From Eudorina sp. 2006-703-Eu-15 (lineage: Eukaryota; Chlorophyta; Chlorophyceae; Chlamydomonadales; Volvocaceae), in the NCBI GenBank assembly GCA_003117195.1, contig BDSI01000015.1:745001-809000 (forward strand): a DNA stretch of 64,000 nucleotides. Direction: 5' to 3'. Numbering within the stretch: position 1 is the stretch's first letter; every line of letters starts with the position of its first letter. The notes beneath the pieces were generated by a model, which saw only the letters and a list, made by a program, of their open reading frames with translations, searched no databases and was not told the origin of the DNA. Positions 12,412 through 23,800 of this stretch are shown one piece after another. The translations under genes and the position numbers were made by a program.

Positions 12412-13180
12412 GCGGGGCGCCGCGCGCGCGCTGCCGTACCTTACCGTACCTTGGCCGACCGTAGGGGTGCAGCGGCCCCATGCGGGGGCAGCGTCGCGGC
12501 TGCATCCCTGGGGGGAAGGGAAGTGGGTCTGGCGTCCCGGCGTGGTGATCCGACCTCGCGGGATGAGGATGAGGGTGAGGATAGGATAGGATGAGGAGGG
12601 GGAGGCCGAATGAGGATCTGGACAGGAGGAGGAGGAAGAGGAGGAGGAGGAGGAGGAGGGGCTGCGTTGGGGGCGAGAGGGCGCGGGGGCGAATGAGGGG
12701 AAAGGGGGCCATGGCGAGCGAACGGGTGTCGAGAGGTGCAGCGGGATACCGTACGCGGGAGAATAAGCAGCGGAGGTGTCGTACATATACGGGTGTGGCG
12801 CGCGCGTGCGCGTGTGTTTAGAATTGCAACCCGCTCGCGCGTGTGTGTGTGTGTGTGGATATCTTGGTGTGTGTATCACACGTGGGGGCGGGGCAGTGGA
12901 GGGTCAGGGACCCGGGCGCCTACCAGCGCAGCTCTCGGCGCCTCGGTGACCTGATTGCGGGGATGTGGGACTACTGCCACAATGCGGGCGGGTGGCTGAC
13001 AACTTCACGCTGGTGTCGTGATGGTAGTTGACAACGTTGTCATTGCTGTTGTCGAATTTATTTTTGGTGTTGTGGGTCTTGCCAGTGACGTTTGGTGTGA
13101 CGGTGCCTTGTGGCGGAGTGCTGGGGTTTCCCGCTGCGGCACAAAGGGGAATCTGGCAGCGTGGCCGGGTGCAGGCCGGT

Positions 13181-13256
13181 CGGTGGAGGTGGTGGTGGAG
13201 CTGGAACTGGTGGTGGAGGTGGTGGTGGAGCTGGAACTGGTGGTGGAGGTGGTGGT
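13181..13256. repeat. GGTGGAGGTGGT-type minisatellite
   Basis: A roughly 33-bp unit containing GGTGGTGGAGCTGGAACTGG is repeated in tandem about twice, with a partial third copy. It lies in noncoding DNA. Confidence 0.75.
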
Positions 13257-13396
13257 GTTTGGGGGGCCAGTGTCGGATGCTCAGCTCGCCGATGGGTCCC
13301 CTCCCTCTGCGCTCCCTGGTCCCTGCCTTGTGCCTTGGGGCACCGCAGCGCCGCGACCCGCTGTCATGCCGCCACGTAGGCCAGGTGGCGAGGTCT

Positions 13397-13452
13397 CTGC
13401 GCTGTGCTCTGCTGCGCTGTGCTCTGCTGCGCTGTGCTTTGCTGCGCTGTGC
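13397..13452. repeat. 16-bp tandem repeat
   Basis: Three and a half copies of GCTCTGCTGCGCTGTG, one carrying GCTTTG instead of GCTCTG. Confidence 0.75.
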
Positions 13453-16400
13453 CGTGTGGGAGTGCGCTCGAGTCCACCCCTGCGTGGAGGGCCGGGACCT
13501 GCTGACCAACCACACTCGGGATCCCACCGCCAGCTCGTGTCCGCCGGAGAGGACGCGATTCGTTTGGCGGAGGACCACCCCCCGTCCCCCTCCGGACATA
13601 CCAGCGAAATGTGATGGGTGCGGGGAGTGCGCTTTAGCGAGGCGCCCATCCGAACCACCCAGACCCAACATACTAATACTTACCAGTCAACGGGGTGTGT
13701 GTGTTGAGGTTTTTTTCAAGTAAAGGAGATTGCGACACGGCACAGCACAGATGCAGGTGCAGATACCTGACCTGACCCAGCAGACCGTCATGTGGTCGTT
13801 ACCTCGCCATCTCGCAGCCGGACCTGACGCTGACCTGGGCAGCCACCCTTAGCTTGCCCATCGTGTGTCGGTGCGTGTTGGCGTCGCCACCTCTTGGACT
13901 CGTGACCTGTTGTTTCGTCTGTGTACCGTACGGCATATGCACGGACGGCATGTTGGCGGCATTCGGGAGCTTACCATGCATGGACGTGTGTGCGGTAATG
14001 CTGACTCGGACCTGAGCGCATTGGGATGTCCCCACCGGCGGACCAGACCAGCCCGTGGCAGCCTGCGCGCCTTGCCTGGAGGTCCGGCTGGCGAGGGTGT
14101 GAAGTGTTGTGGGGCGAGGACGTTGGGGGGCAGTGGTCGTCGTTTGCGCGGGTGTAGCCGGGTCGCCGTGCAGTGGGTCGCGGGAAGGCGGGAGGGGCTT
14201 TAGTTGTTAGTTGGCTCTGGTGCTGCTGCCAACGGTGCTGCTGCCCATATGGCCATCTCGGTCCACCGAGGCGCTTCCCGCCCCTTTCAAGCTGTCCGTG
14301 GTTTTGGAGTTGACCTTTACCCCACCGGAGACCGGAGGTTTGATGACGTGGCTTGACGTTGCCTGACGGCACGGCTCGGCGCAACCCGCCCATGCCGGGT
14401 GGACAGCGATGCATATGCGGGGCGGATGGGGCTCAAGGGGGAATCTCCTTACATGATGGGACTGGACTGCCTGACATGGCCATGGCTCTCGACGCTGATT
14501 TTTCATCCGTTATTATTATTGTTACCGCACTGGCGGGGTCATGGTATGGACAAGATGGTTGCACGCGCGTGTGTGTGCGTGTGTGGAGATTTGCACCGGG
14601 GCCGCGAGCGCGCCCTGCATCATATGACCGCACGCGCACAGCTGCCGTCATGGAACAACGCCCCCGAAGCTGCGCAGCCCTCATGCACCACAGCCTTCAA
14701 CAAACAACGATGCACCACGGCATACCCAAGATTTCGCTGTCCAAGCTCATTATCTGAATCGCCAAAACTGCGCGACCGCGCGGCTCGGTGGACGGCCGCG
14801 AACCGATCCGTGAGGCAGGGCGCTCCACTTGCTCACTGGCGTGTGCACCCGACTTTCCTGCCGGATGTAGCCGCCACAACGACATGTCACAGGTCAACCC
14901 TCCTCACCCTCACAGGTCGAATGTGAGGACCCCTCACTCTCACAGGTCGACAGGTGTCCCCTCCGTCAAGTCTCCTGGCCTATATCACGCGGCCGCGTAC
15001 TATGGTTGCATGGTACCGACGCCCCGCGGGCCCCCGAGGGAGAGAGCGCTCCATCCACCCCTCCCTCCCTCCATCCACCCACCCACTCGCAACAGGGCGC
15101 TTGCCCGGCGGCGAGCCACGTTCCACTCCAGGACAAAGCGCAGGGCCATGGAGTGCGACATACTGCAGCCCGGTTCGTGAGGGGAAGGGCGCCCGCGGAC
15201 GCAAGGACGCTACGGGCCTCCGTTCGACACCGCGGCGTGATCAGGGACACACGCCCCCGCCCGCCTCACCAGCGACTCGCCCTGATGATGCCCACAGCCG
15301 GGCGACACACACTCATCACACCCACATCATGAGACCCCCCTGAGCAACCTGCCGTGCCCCCGCCGCCCCGTGGCCTCCTCTTTGGCCCGATGTAAAGCTG
15401 CCATGCAGTCAATCAGTCGGCCATGCAGTCGCCCAGGCAGTCACCCATACATGGACTCGCCCTCGGGCTGGCCGGGCGCCGCGGCTTGTGTGTTGACGCA
15501 CTGAGCGCGCGAACGCGGCTGGGAGGTGGGCACCGACCTATGGGGCATCGCTGTCTTGATTGACACGAGGGGCCCCGACATATGGGCCGCCGGGGACGTG
15601 CGGGGTTGCAATGCGATCGATCGACCAGATGTAGGCGCCTACACAGCTACCTGGGCCCGTTGGATGGCGAGGTCGGGACCCAGGGTCCGTCCATCCACCT
15701 CGTTGCAGTGAAAGGAAAGAGAAAAAACTCAAGTGCAGTGCACGGCCGCGCGGAGCGGGGCGGTCGGCGCTGGCAGCCCTGGGGGGACTGGTCCGGTACC
15801 AGGCCTCTGACCGCAGGAGGCCGTGGGCGGGGACCACATCGGGGACGCAGCGTTAGGGTGCCGACAGCTAACCAAGTAACTAACTAACCCGGTGCCTGTC
15901 CACACACTCTTCAACATCAAGTCATAATAAATGTCAGCCTGTACTGGCGAGTTTTGGTGCCCTGTTCTGGTCGGGTCTGTCTTGCCCGAGAGAGGTCAGC
16001 ACCAGGGGGTCTGCCTCCAGCCTCTACCTGTAGCTGCTACCGTAGCTCTACAGCTCTCAGAGCTGCGGGTCCCAACCCTGTCCGAATCTGCAAGAAAGCC
16101 ATCTCGATGTGCTGCGCCGCAACCGTCCGTCAAGCTCAAGACCACGCGTGCACCTCGTCCAAGAGGCGTCCCAACGCCCAATGACCATCACATCGCGCGC
16201 ACACACGCGCGGCGCCGCAACCCCAAGCGGCCCACCTACCCAATCCCCCACCTAATCAATCTGCCCCTAAACAACCGCGAGCTGCCTGCTTCCTAGCTGT
16301 CCGTCCCCATCCCCGCCAGCACAAGGACTTATAAGACGGATGCCATGATCCTGTACAGTGCAAGGCCACAGAAATCCCACCCAGCCTGGCCGTTCCAAAC

Positions 16401-17070
16401 TGTGACTATCTGTGTCGTACCCCCCGACCCCAGCCCCGCGCCGCTGCAGAGTCGACTGCGGCAGGCCCGACCCCATGGCGGGGTCGTGCCCCCTTGGGAG
16501 ACCAGCCGGTCCCCGCCAGGTGTGTTTGGCAGCGGGGGGTATACCGCCGAGGCCAGCGCCCATCGGGCCCAGGGAGCCCGACAACCAAGACCTCCCTATA
16601 CGCGGAGGTCAGGGCGGTGCATCCATACCATGTCCCATTCCGCCCCAGACGCCACCACACATCCAAGGCGACGAGGGGGGGCGGCGCCGCCCGCACCCGT
16701 CGAAGAGCCCACGCAAGCAGCCGAGCTGCAGCCCCGGACGGCCGCCAGTGCCGAGAGGCATTCCCAGGGCATCCGGGCTCGGGGCGCCCCCCTGACCCAT
16801 CACCCGGGCTCGTTTCTGGGTCTGCCCATGCTTTCTTTCTTTCTTTTCAGATGCGACCCGTCACCCGTCCTGACGCTGTATGCATGCGCCGGGGCGCTGG
16901 CCGGCGGAATCGCGTCGCGTCGCGCCCACCGGCGCCCGCCCTGCGCTGGGTGGCCTTTGGGTGCTGATCTGGGTCGAGCCGCACGGGGGGCCGGGGGGAG
17001 CCCCGCTCCACGTCGATCGAGCCCCAGGGCCAAGCAACCGCCTCCTTTTGTCAATACAGACAGCATGCGG

Positions 17071-17126
17071 TGAGGAAGCTTTGGCTGTCACCGATGACCC
17101 GCGGTGTCCGCTGTAACATCCTTAAC
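17071..17126 (+). repeat. Dispersed short repeat, family A copy
   Basis: Reads GTGAGGAAGC, then GGCTGTCACCGATGACCCGC, then GTCCGCTGTAACATCC and TTAACAG. The parts match the copies at 38881-38992 (same strand) and 41411-41507 (opposite strand). Confidence 0.8.
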
Positions 17127-17367
17127 AGCCCGACCTCGCCGACCCAGGCCCTGCAACCGCGCCGCGCATGCCGCTCTGCGCCGGGTGGCACCAACCCCCG
17201 CCTGCGCAAACACCCGCACTTCCATCACCCACTAACACCAAAGGCCGGTCCGGTCGGTAGGCCCGGCCCCCCTTTCACACCCACCACCCACCGCTTGCTG
17301 CGCGCGGGCTGCAACTGGTCCTCGCCTGCAACTGGTCCTCGTCCTCAGCGCGCGCGCGTCGCGCGCC

Positions 17368-18840
17368 TCACAGGTAGCGGGCCGACCCGGGGCGCATGGG
17401 CGGGTGGTTGGGACCGCCAGGGAGCGTGGGCGGGAAGGCGATGGTCGTCTGGCCGTGCGTCGCCGCACCCTGGCGCTGCATGATGTCATGGAACAGCCAC
17501 TGCTTCAGCTCCGAGCGGTCGTCGGGCGGCAGCGCCAGGCCGCGCTTGCGATCCGCCTCAGCGCGGCCCTCCGCACAGATGGCCGTCCAGCTGATGCTGG
17601 CGGCGGTCGCGGTCGCGGCTGCGGCAGCGACGACCTTGGCGCCCGCGGCGGAGCCGGTCCTGGCCGCCGCCGCCGCCGTCATTGGCATCGTGGGCGCGGC
17701 GGGGCGCGGCAGCGCGGTGGTGCTGACACGCTGCAGACTGGCCGGCTGCGGCGGGGGCGGCGCGGGCCTGTGGGGCCGCTGCAACTGGGCGGGCGGGGCC
17801 GCGCGCGACAGCGGCTGGTGCTGTGGCTGCGAGTGGTGGTGTTGCGGGGCCGCGTGGGAGGTGGCTGGGAGGGCGCGGGCGCTGTTCGGCTGCGGTGGTT
17901 GTGCGGAACCTAGGCTGGGGCGCTGGAGGTGGGACATGCTCGCCTGCCGCAACGCAGCTGTGAGCGGCGCGTCGACGTGCTGCTCGGGCGGCTGCTGCTG
18001 CTGCTGCGGGTGCTGCGGCAGCGGCGGTGGCTGCCTCGGGTGGTGCAGGGGGATCACCTGGGGCTGTGTCGGCTGTTGGGGGCGGCGCTGCTGCGGTTGG
18101 TGCGAGGGTTGGGCCGGGTCCTGGCCGGCCGCTGACCACCTGTACTGCGGGCCGGCTACAAGGTCAACTGGCCCGGAGCCGCAGGGCCGTGGGTCGGAGG
18201 CGCCGGTCAACGCGGGATGGGTCGCGAAGCTCGCGATGCTGGGCCGCTCTTCGGCGCCGACCTCACCGGCTGCGCTTGGCCGCTGCTGTGGAATAGGTGG
18301 GTTTGACCGCTTCTCGAATCCGGCTGCGCTCAGTCGTTGCTCGAATCCGGCTGCGCTCTTGCGCAACTCTGAAGTCGCCGCGCTTGGCCTTTGCTGTTCG
18401 TGACCACCCGCGCTTGGACGCTGCTCAAAACCGCCGTTGCTCAGCCGCTGCTCGAAAGCGGTCGTGCTTGGCCGTTGCGGTAGGCCAGATCCAGGCGGTA
18501 AGCCAGCCGTGCTGGATCTGGCTTCAGAGCCGGCGGCGCTGACTCGTTTACCAACGTCAACATCCGCTGGCGCGCCTTTTGAGCCAGGATCACTTGGGCG
18601 CGAGTTAGTCCCTTGCCGGTATTCCAGGCCAGTTACACCATGTCGTGGCGCCTGAGAGGATGAAGTTGCTGGGGGCATGGCCGAGCGTTTCGGGACGTTA
18701 TTGCATTCACCCAGCGGTTTCCGAACTGGATTATCGGGTGGCAGCGGCGGGGCGCAGAATTTGTTCAGCGCGTGCTGGGCATCGTAACCTGCAGCTGAGC
18801 GCCTGCGCTGCAGCGCCTCTGCGAGGGGACCGAGCTCCAT
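17368..18840 (-). CDS. Gln/Pro/Ala-rich protein of unknown function with degenerate repeats
   Basis: One uninterrupted frame of 490 residues if translation starts at the ATG at 18840 (MELGPLAEALQRRRSAAG); an in-frame ATG at 18906 would add 22 residues. I do not recognise a family. About residues 115-200 are built of degenerate nine- to ten-residue units with the signature EQRPSAAG/EQRLSAAG. A long Gln/Pro/His-rich middle follows. The last 75 residues look more structured: an Ala run, WTAICAEGRAEADRKRG, PPDDRSELKQWLFHDIMQ, and finally PPMRPGSARYL before the stop. That charged C-terminal block is the best search query. No signal peptide or membrane segment is evident, and no intron is needed. 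Both neighbours are on the opposite strand. Confidence 0.6.
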   Translation of the reverse strand: MELGPLAEALQRRRSAAGYDAQHALNKFCAPPLPPDNPVRKPLGECNNVPKRSAMPPATSSSQAPRHGVTGLEYRQGTNSRPSDPGSKGAPADVDVGKRVSAAGSEARSSTAGLPPGSGLPQRPSTTAFEQRLSNGGFEQRPSAGGHEQQRPSAATSELRKSAAGFEQRLSAAGFEKRSNPPIPQQRPSAAGEVGAEERPSIASFATHPALTGASDPRPCGSGPVDLVAGPQYRWSAAGQDPAQPSHQPQQRRPQQPTQPQVIPLHHPRQPPPLPQHPQQQQQPPEQHVDAPLTAALRQASMSHLQRPSLGSAQPPQPNSARALPATSHAAPQHHHSQPQHQPLSRAAPPAQLQRPHRPAPPPPQPASLQRVSTTALPRPAAPTMPMTAAAAARTGSAAGAKVVAAAAATATAASISWTAICAEGRAEADRKRGLALPPDDRSELKQWLFHDIMQRQGAATHGQTTIAFPPTLPGGPNHPPMRPGSARYL

Positions 18841-20844
18841 GGAGGGCTTATTGTATGTGATGGACCGCCTGTGTGCGTTTCCGGAAATAGAGACAGAACA
18901 GAACACTGGTTGCGCACTAAATGGACTGCATCTTCAGCGTCTGGCGGGGTGCTTCAGACCAGCAAGACCGCAATATGAGGTGAGAAAAGAGTATATGAGA
19001 TATTGTATATTTGCTGGAAGTAATTCTGTGAATGGAAAGGTTACTCTTCCTCGCCGGAGGTCAACTCTGTCTGGCTCCAGTTTGGTTTCGGTCTTGGATT
19101 TGGCAGTTACGCTCCACAACCACAATTTAGCGGTCCTTCATAAGTTCGCACGCTCAAACAACGCGTTATTGTGGACGCTGTTGCGGTATGCTACTTAAGT
19201 AAACATTGTGGCCGATCGCACGATTAACGGTACAACCCCGCTCTGGTACAACCGGCTAGCCCTCCCGTTGTCGCCAAAGTTGCATGGTATCCTTTTGTGG
19301 ATATGTTGGAAAGGTCGAGGAGGTTGAGACAGAACCGCAATACCCAAAACGGCCCCCATTCATTCGGTCCAACCATGATCGCTGCCCGGCCGATCCGTCA
19401 GGAGCATTGGCCTAGTCTAACTGAAAGGATCGACGTTTCGGCGCATCGGTTCCGCAGTGCGAACTTTCCATCCCGGATCAACCCTCACTCTCACGTTTGC
19501 CTGCTTGCCACGAGCGTAACCACACCCCCTTTTCCACATCAACCTCGCCATCGACGCATGACTGTAGAAAATTGACCAGGGAATCGTGTGTTAAATGGAC
19601 ATGATGCCTGCTCAGAGGCCAGGACATGAAGGCGCATGATCAGGGCCAACCACGGAGTCCTTTTATGATCTGTCATCATTAAAGGCTGTCGGCACAAACC
19701 CTCACAAACGCAAGGTACGAACCTCTTTCACGCTGTCACTGTCTGCTGCATTCTTGATATCACAGCACCAGCAGACAAATGTCAAAAAGTATCACGTGCT
19801 CGGTGATTTACAGAGTGGGGTCTCTTCGGGACCGAACCGCGAACGGATCCACCATGTAGCTCCGGAACCATGAACGGAAGTTGAAGCGCCTTTGCGCACC
19901 AACTGAGAGCACCTGATATCTTGCATATATAATTTAAAAGTTTTCATCCGCGCAGATTTCCCTGGTAACGAAAGCTTGTCGCCAATTCAGGCTCCAGTGA
20001 AGTTGCAGCTTCAATAATGATGGCTTGATTCTTGTATCAATACAATAATCAGTACATAGCAGCATCGATTCGGATCGTTGTACATCTGCAGTCTTAGGTG
20101 ATGGCTGCTGCGAGCGTTTCAAGTGTATGCGACCGGAAGTCAGGATGGATAATTTCATCAAACTATAAAACCTAGCGTGTTTGATCTACTTGCGGAGTTA
20201 TCGGACCTTGCTGCAAGTTGTCGTGGTCGGCTGGTCACAAACCCGGCAGGTATGAACGGCTTCACAGAGCTGTGACAGGGTTTGGGGTCAGCCTAATGCA
20301 ACCACATCTTTTCCCGCTTTTATTCCGCACATGCCGATGCCACCAAGCTTTCATCCGCACCATGGTTCCTGGCCTCCCGCCCCTGGCTTGTGCACCGCTG
20401 TTCAGGGTCAGAAGATTGAGAGCGCCGATCCACTGATGCAGAACCGGGAATGCACCTGTCCGTGCACCTGTGGGGCGCGCGCAGCGCCCCCCCAGCTCAC
20501 GTACCCACTTCCACCCAACCTGGCTCAAGTGTTGGATGGGCCACTGACGAGATACGTCCAACAGCACGCCATGTCAGATTACAAATTATCCCTATACCAA
20601 ACGTAAGCCGTTACGCGCTCGGCACAAGGTGAAGTGCGGGTTCCGGAGGCGTGTGCGTGCCTTTGTAACTAAACCGCCTTCGTGCCTAGCGTCGCTTTTT
20701 TATGTCCCTACTTGCTTGACCACTTATACTGCTCGGACGCCAGTCGAGCAAGCGGCCCAGCACGGTACACTGGTGGTATTCCCCTCGTGTCGTTGGTGTT
20801 GACGTACACCGTACGGCTTTTTCCTCGGTGTGAAATCACGATAA
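18841..20844. other. Intergenic region between divergent genes
   Basis: Two kb between the divergently transcribed Gln/Pro-rich gene and the nucleotidyltransferase gene. It is lower in GC than the flanking exons. No coding frame, tRNA or repeat family was recognised; it must contain both 5' regions. A TATAAAA at about 20165 is too far from the ATG at 20845 to be claimed as its TATA box. Confidence 0.55.
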
Positions 20845-23800
20845 ATGCCCGGAGCACACAGGCTGCAAGAGTGCGTGGAGGGCGCGCTGAGGGAGGCCTT
20901 TGAAACGGTAAGTTCCGGGACCAGGCTGTTGCTCTGGGCGGGTTGCACAAGGAAGGGGGCCGCAACAGCAACAGCGACAGCCCTAGCACCCCTGCCCAAC
21001 CACCGGTCTGGGCTGCCATTGTCCTTGGTGTTTCCTCTGGTCATCTCCATGCAGCATCGCGGGTGCATCCTTGCTCTGGAAGCTCTCAGTCGTGTCCGTG
21101 GATGGCCGCGGGTGGCAGACATGCGGGTCGGAGGGCGATGTGGGTCCGGCGCCGATGTGGCTTGGGTTGGGTGTCGATGTGGGTTGGGTGATGTGGTGTC
21201 AATGGGGGTTGGGTGATGTGGTGTCGATGCGGGTTGGGTGATGTGATGTCGATGGGGGTTGGGTGATGTGGTGTCGATGCGGGTTGGATGTTGATGTGGG
21301 TTGGATGCCGATGTGGGTCACAGCCTGCGTCGCTGTCTTGGACCTTACGCGGTGTTGCGGCCGACCGGCAGGTGGAGTCCGCGCACGAGCCAGCCATATC
21401 TGGGCCGAGGTATTCGGCCTGAACTGCGTGTGTTGTGGGGAGCCCAGATTGGTGGGGAGGCGCATTTTGGAGGAGTCGGCGCTGCTCCAACCCCAGCGTG
21501 GTGCGCATTGCCGCCCTCCCGGGGGCACTGGCGTCGATGCTTCGTCGGCCTCTGCGAACCTGGCAGTGGTCGTGCACCAGCCAGGACGAACAGGAACGAG
21601 AAACGACAAACGACTAACCGCCTGTGTCCGCTGTTCACTGCCGTACGACTGTGCAGTGGGAGCTGGAGGACACCCCGCAAGTGCTGTTGGACGGTGAGGA
21701 GTCAATCATCCACAGTGGCTGGGGTCCGCACCGCGTGTTTGCTGAGCGTAGGCTGCCTTATGCGTTTGTAAGGGTTGCCTGAGGCCTCCTAGAGAGCATG
21801 TATAGTCTGAAAACATCTCCAGAAAGCTGTTCCGTACAACGGTGAGGGCGTTTGCGGCGGGGCTGAGGGCACGTGGGTTGAAGGTGGGTCGGGGGCGACA
21901 GGCAGGGTTGCCGATCGACCCAAGCAACCATGTTTGAGGCGGTCAGAGTATGCGGGCCCTTTGCGGTTCTGTGATTGGCTCCGGCCCACACGCCTGTCCC
22001 GTCCGTGCTTCTGGACCGTCGGTAAATTGGCGCCGTGCCGTCCTCCGCGCCTGCCGCGCAGATCCTCCAACACTGCTTCCTATATTCCCCAACAACGCGC
22101 ACCCCCCTCTCCCCTCCTCCCTCCCCCCTCCTCCCTCCCCCCTCCCCCCTTCCTCCCTCCCCCTCCCCTTTCCTCCCTCTCCCCCCCGGCGGGCGCATCC
22201 ACCTCAGGGTCCACCCTGAAGGGCACTGCGCTGGAGGACAGCGACGTGGATCTCGTCGTACGGACCCAGATGCTCATCCCCCGATCCGTCAAGCAGATAG
22301 CGCACCGCGTGATAGAGGCAAGTCGATTAATGATAATAAATTAATGTAAAATATAATATATCCAATAGATAAATATATAGAATTAATGTAATAATGAAGT
22401 AATTGAGGCAAGTGACGGACACGTGGGTCGTGCATGCTTGTGAGAGCCGCGTGAGGAGGAGCACGCAGCCTCGGATACTACGTTCCGGGCCGAGGTCGGG
22501 CGGGAGGGCACGCCGGGCAGCGGGCAGACGTATCGTTCCAAGGCGGGACACGGCTTGTATCAGCAGTGCAGTGCAGCTATCTGCGGTGCCTGGGGTGCAG
22601 TTAATGGCCGAGTCCCCGCAGCCTGCGAGACCCTCCCCCGCCTCTACACCTCTCACCGCGAGTTCCTCAAAACCCACCCCGCCCCTTATTCCAATACCCC
22701 GCCCCGACGCCAGGCCCGGCTCGCTGACCTATACGGCAAGGACAGGGTGACGTTCTCGGAGAAGCGCAAGTCAGCCGAGTTCGTGGTGCGCGTGCAGCCC
22801 TCTCCGTCCTCATCGTCACCGGGAAGCGGCGGGCCCTTCGGCGACGGTGCCCAGGCGGCGGAGGACATCTGCGACGAGGACGACGCAGAGGAGGGTCTGG
22901 TCCCCGGCGAGCTCCTGTCTATCCGGTGCCGCTTGTCCGGGCGCCCGTGCGAGTCGTCGTGCGGAGCTGGGCCGGGGCCGGGACCGGGGCAGGAGGGAGG
23001 CGACCAGGGCCGGGGCCGGAACGCGGAGGCGGCGGTGGAACTGAGCGCGGATGTCTTGTTCGAGAACGCCACTGTGGGGATGCCGCTGTCGTCCATAACC
23101 ACGCTGCAGATGGAGAGGGGCGCGGAGGACGTGGCGCGGCAGGCGGTCATGATGCTCAAGCTCTTCCAGAAGCGGGTGGGTTCATCGGGTCGGGGGGTGA
23201 TGCGGATGCGGTCGGGAAATGACGCGGATGCGAACGGGGCAGAAAGGGACGATGTGGGCAGGTGTCGTACAGGCCTGCATGCATGTCGGGCAGGCCGGGG
23301 CAGGAAGGACCGGACCCTCATGGGCGGGTTAGCCAAGCGCGTGAAAACCCATATGCATATAGCCATTAACATGGTTTCATGTAGCTGCGCCCCGGGAGAG
23401 GTCTACCAAGTGCTTCCGCGGACCGTGAGCACGGGGAGGGAGGGACGGTAGACATGCTACTACAGCGCTGAGGAATGGAGGGAGGAAAGGATGCTGCGCG
23501 GCGCCGGCGGGTGCTCCCCGATTCGCTTCCCTCGCGTGCTCTTAACGTGGGCGTTCTTTGACGGGGTCTGCAGGGAAATGCTGATGCCTGCAAGAGCGGG
23601 TGTCTATCTGTCTCTCGTTTACGAAGGGCCCTGCCTGGGGGCCCTGTGAAAGAGGGCCCTGTAAAAGAGGGCACTGTGAAAGAGGGCACTGTGCCTGGGG
23701 TGCACAGCAGACAGCCGCCCGAATTTCCGATTGCCATAGCCTTGGCCTGGACACTGAACCCCACACCGCCACCGCAGGCCGGCAGCCTCCCGCCTCTGAA

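Larger units (their letters stand above)
12412..17367. other. Region without a recognised gene
   Basis: About 5 kb between the sulfotransferase-like gene and the minus-strand Gln/Pro-rich gene. No reading frame shows a recognisable domain and no exon chain could be built. It contains GA-rich sequence (12570-12660), a TG-rich tract with a degraded dispersed motif (about 12800-12860), GGTGGA-type and CTGTG-type tandem repeats (13181-13256, 13397-13452) and a family A repeat (17071-17126). The two 3' UTRs must lie at its ends, but no TGTAA signal was found close to either stop codon. Confidence 0.55.

Noticed and set aside
13181..13452. CRISPR-like array
   Set aside because: The units are contiguous minisatellites without unique spacers, in an algal nuclear genome.
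21824..21883. Possible extra nucleotidyltransferase exon encoding KLFRTTVRAFAAGLRARGLK
   Set aside because: It looks protein-like, but its phase does not fit between exon 2 (phase 1 end) and exon 3 (phase 1 start), whereas direct joining gives the expected GSTLKGTA motif. It could still be an alternative exon.
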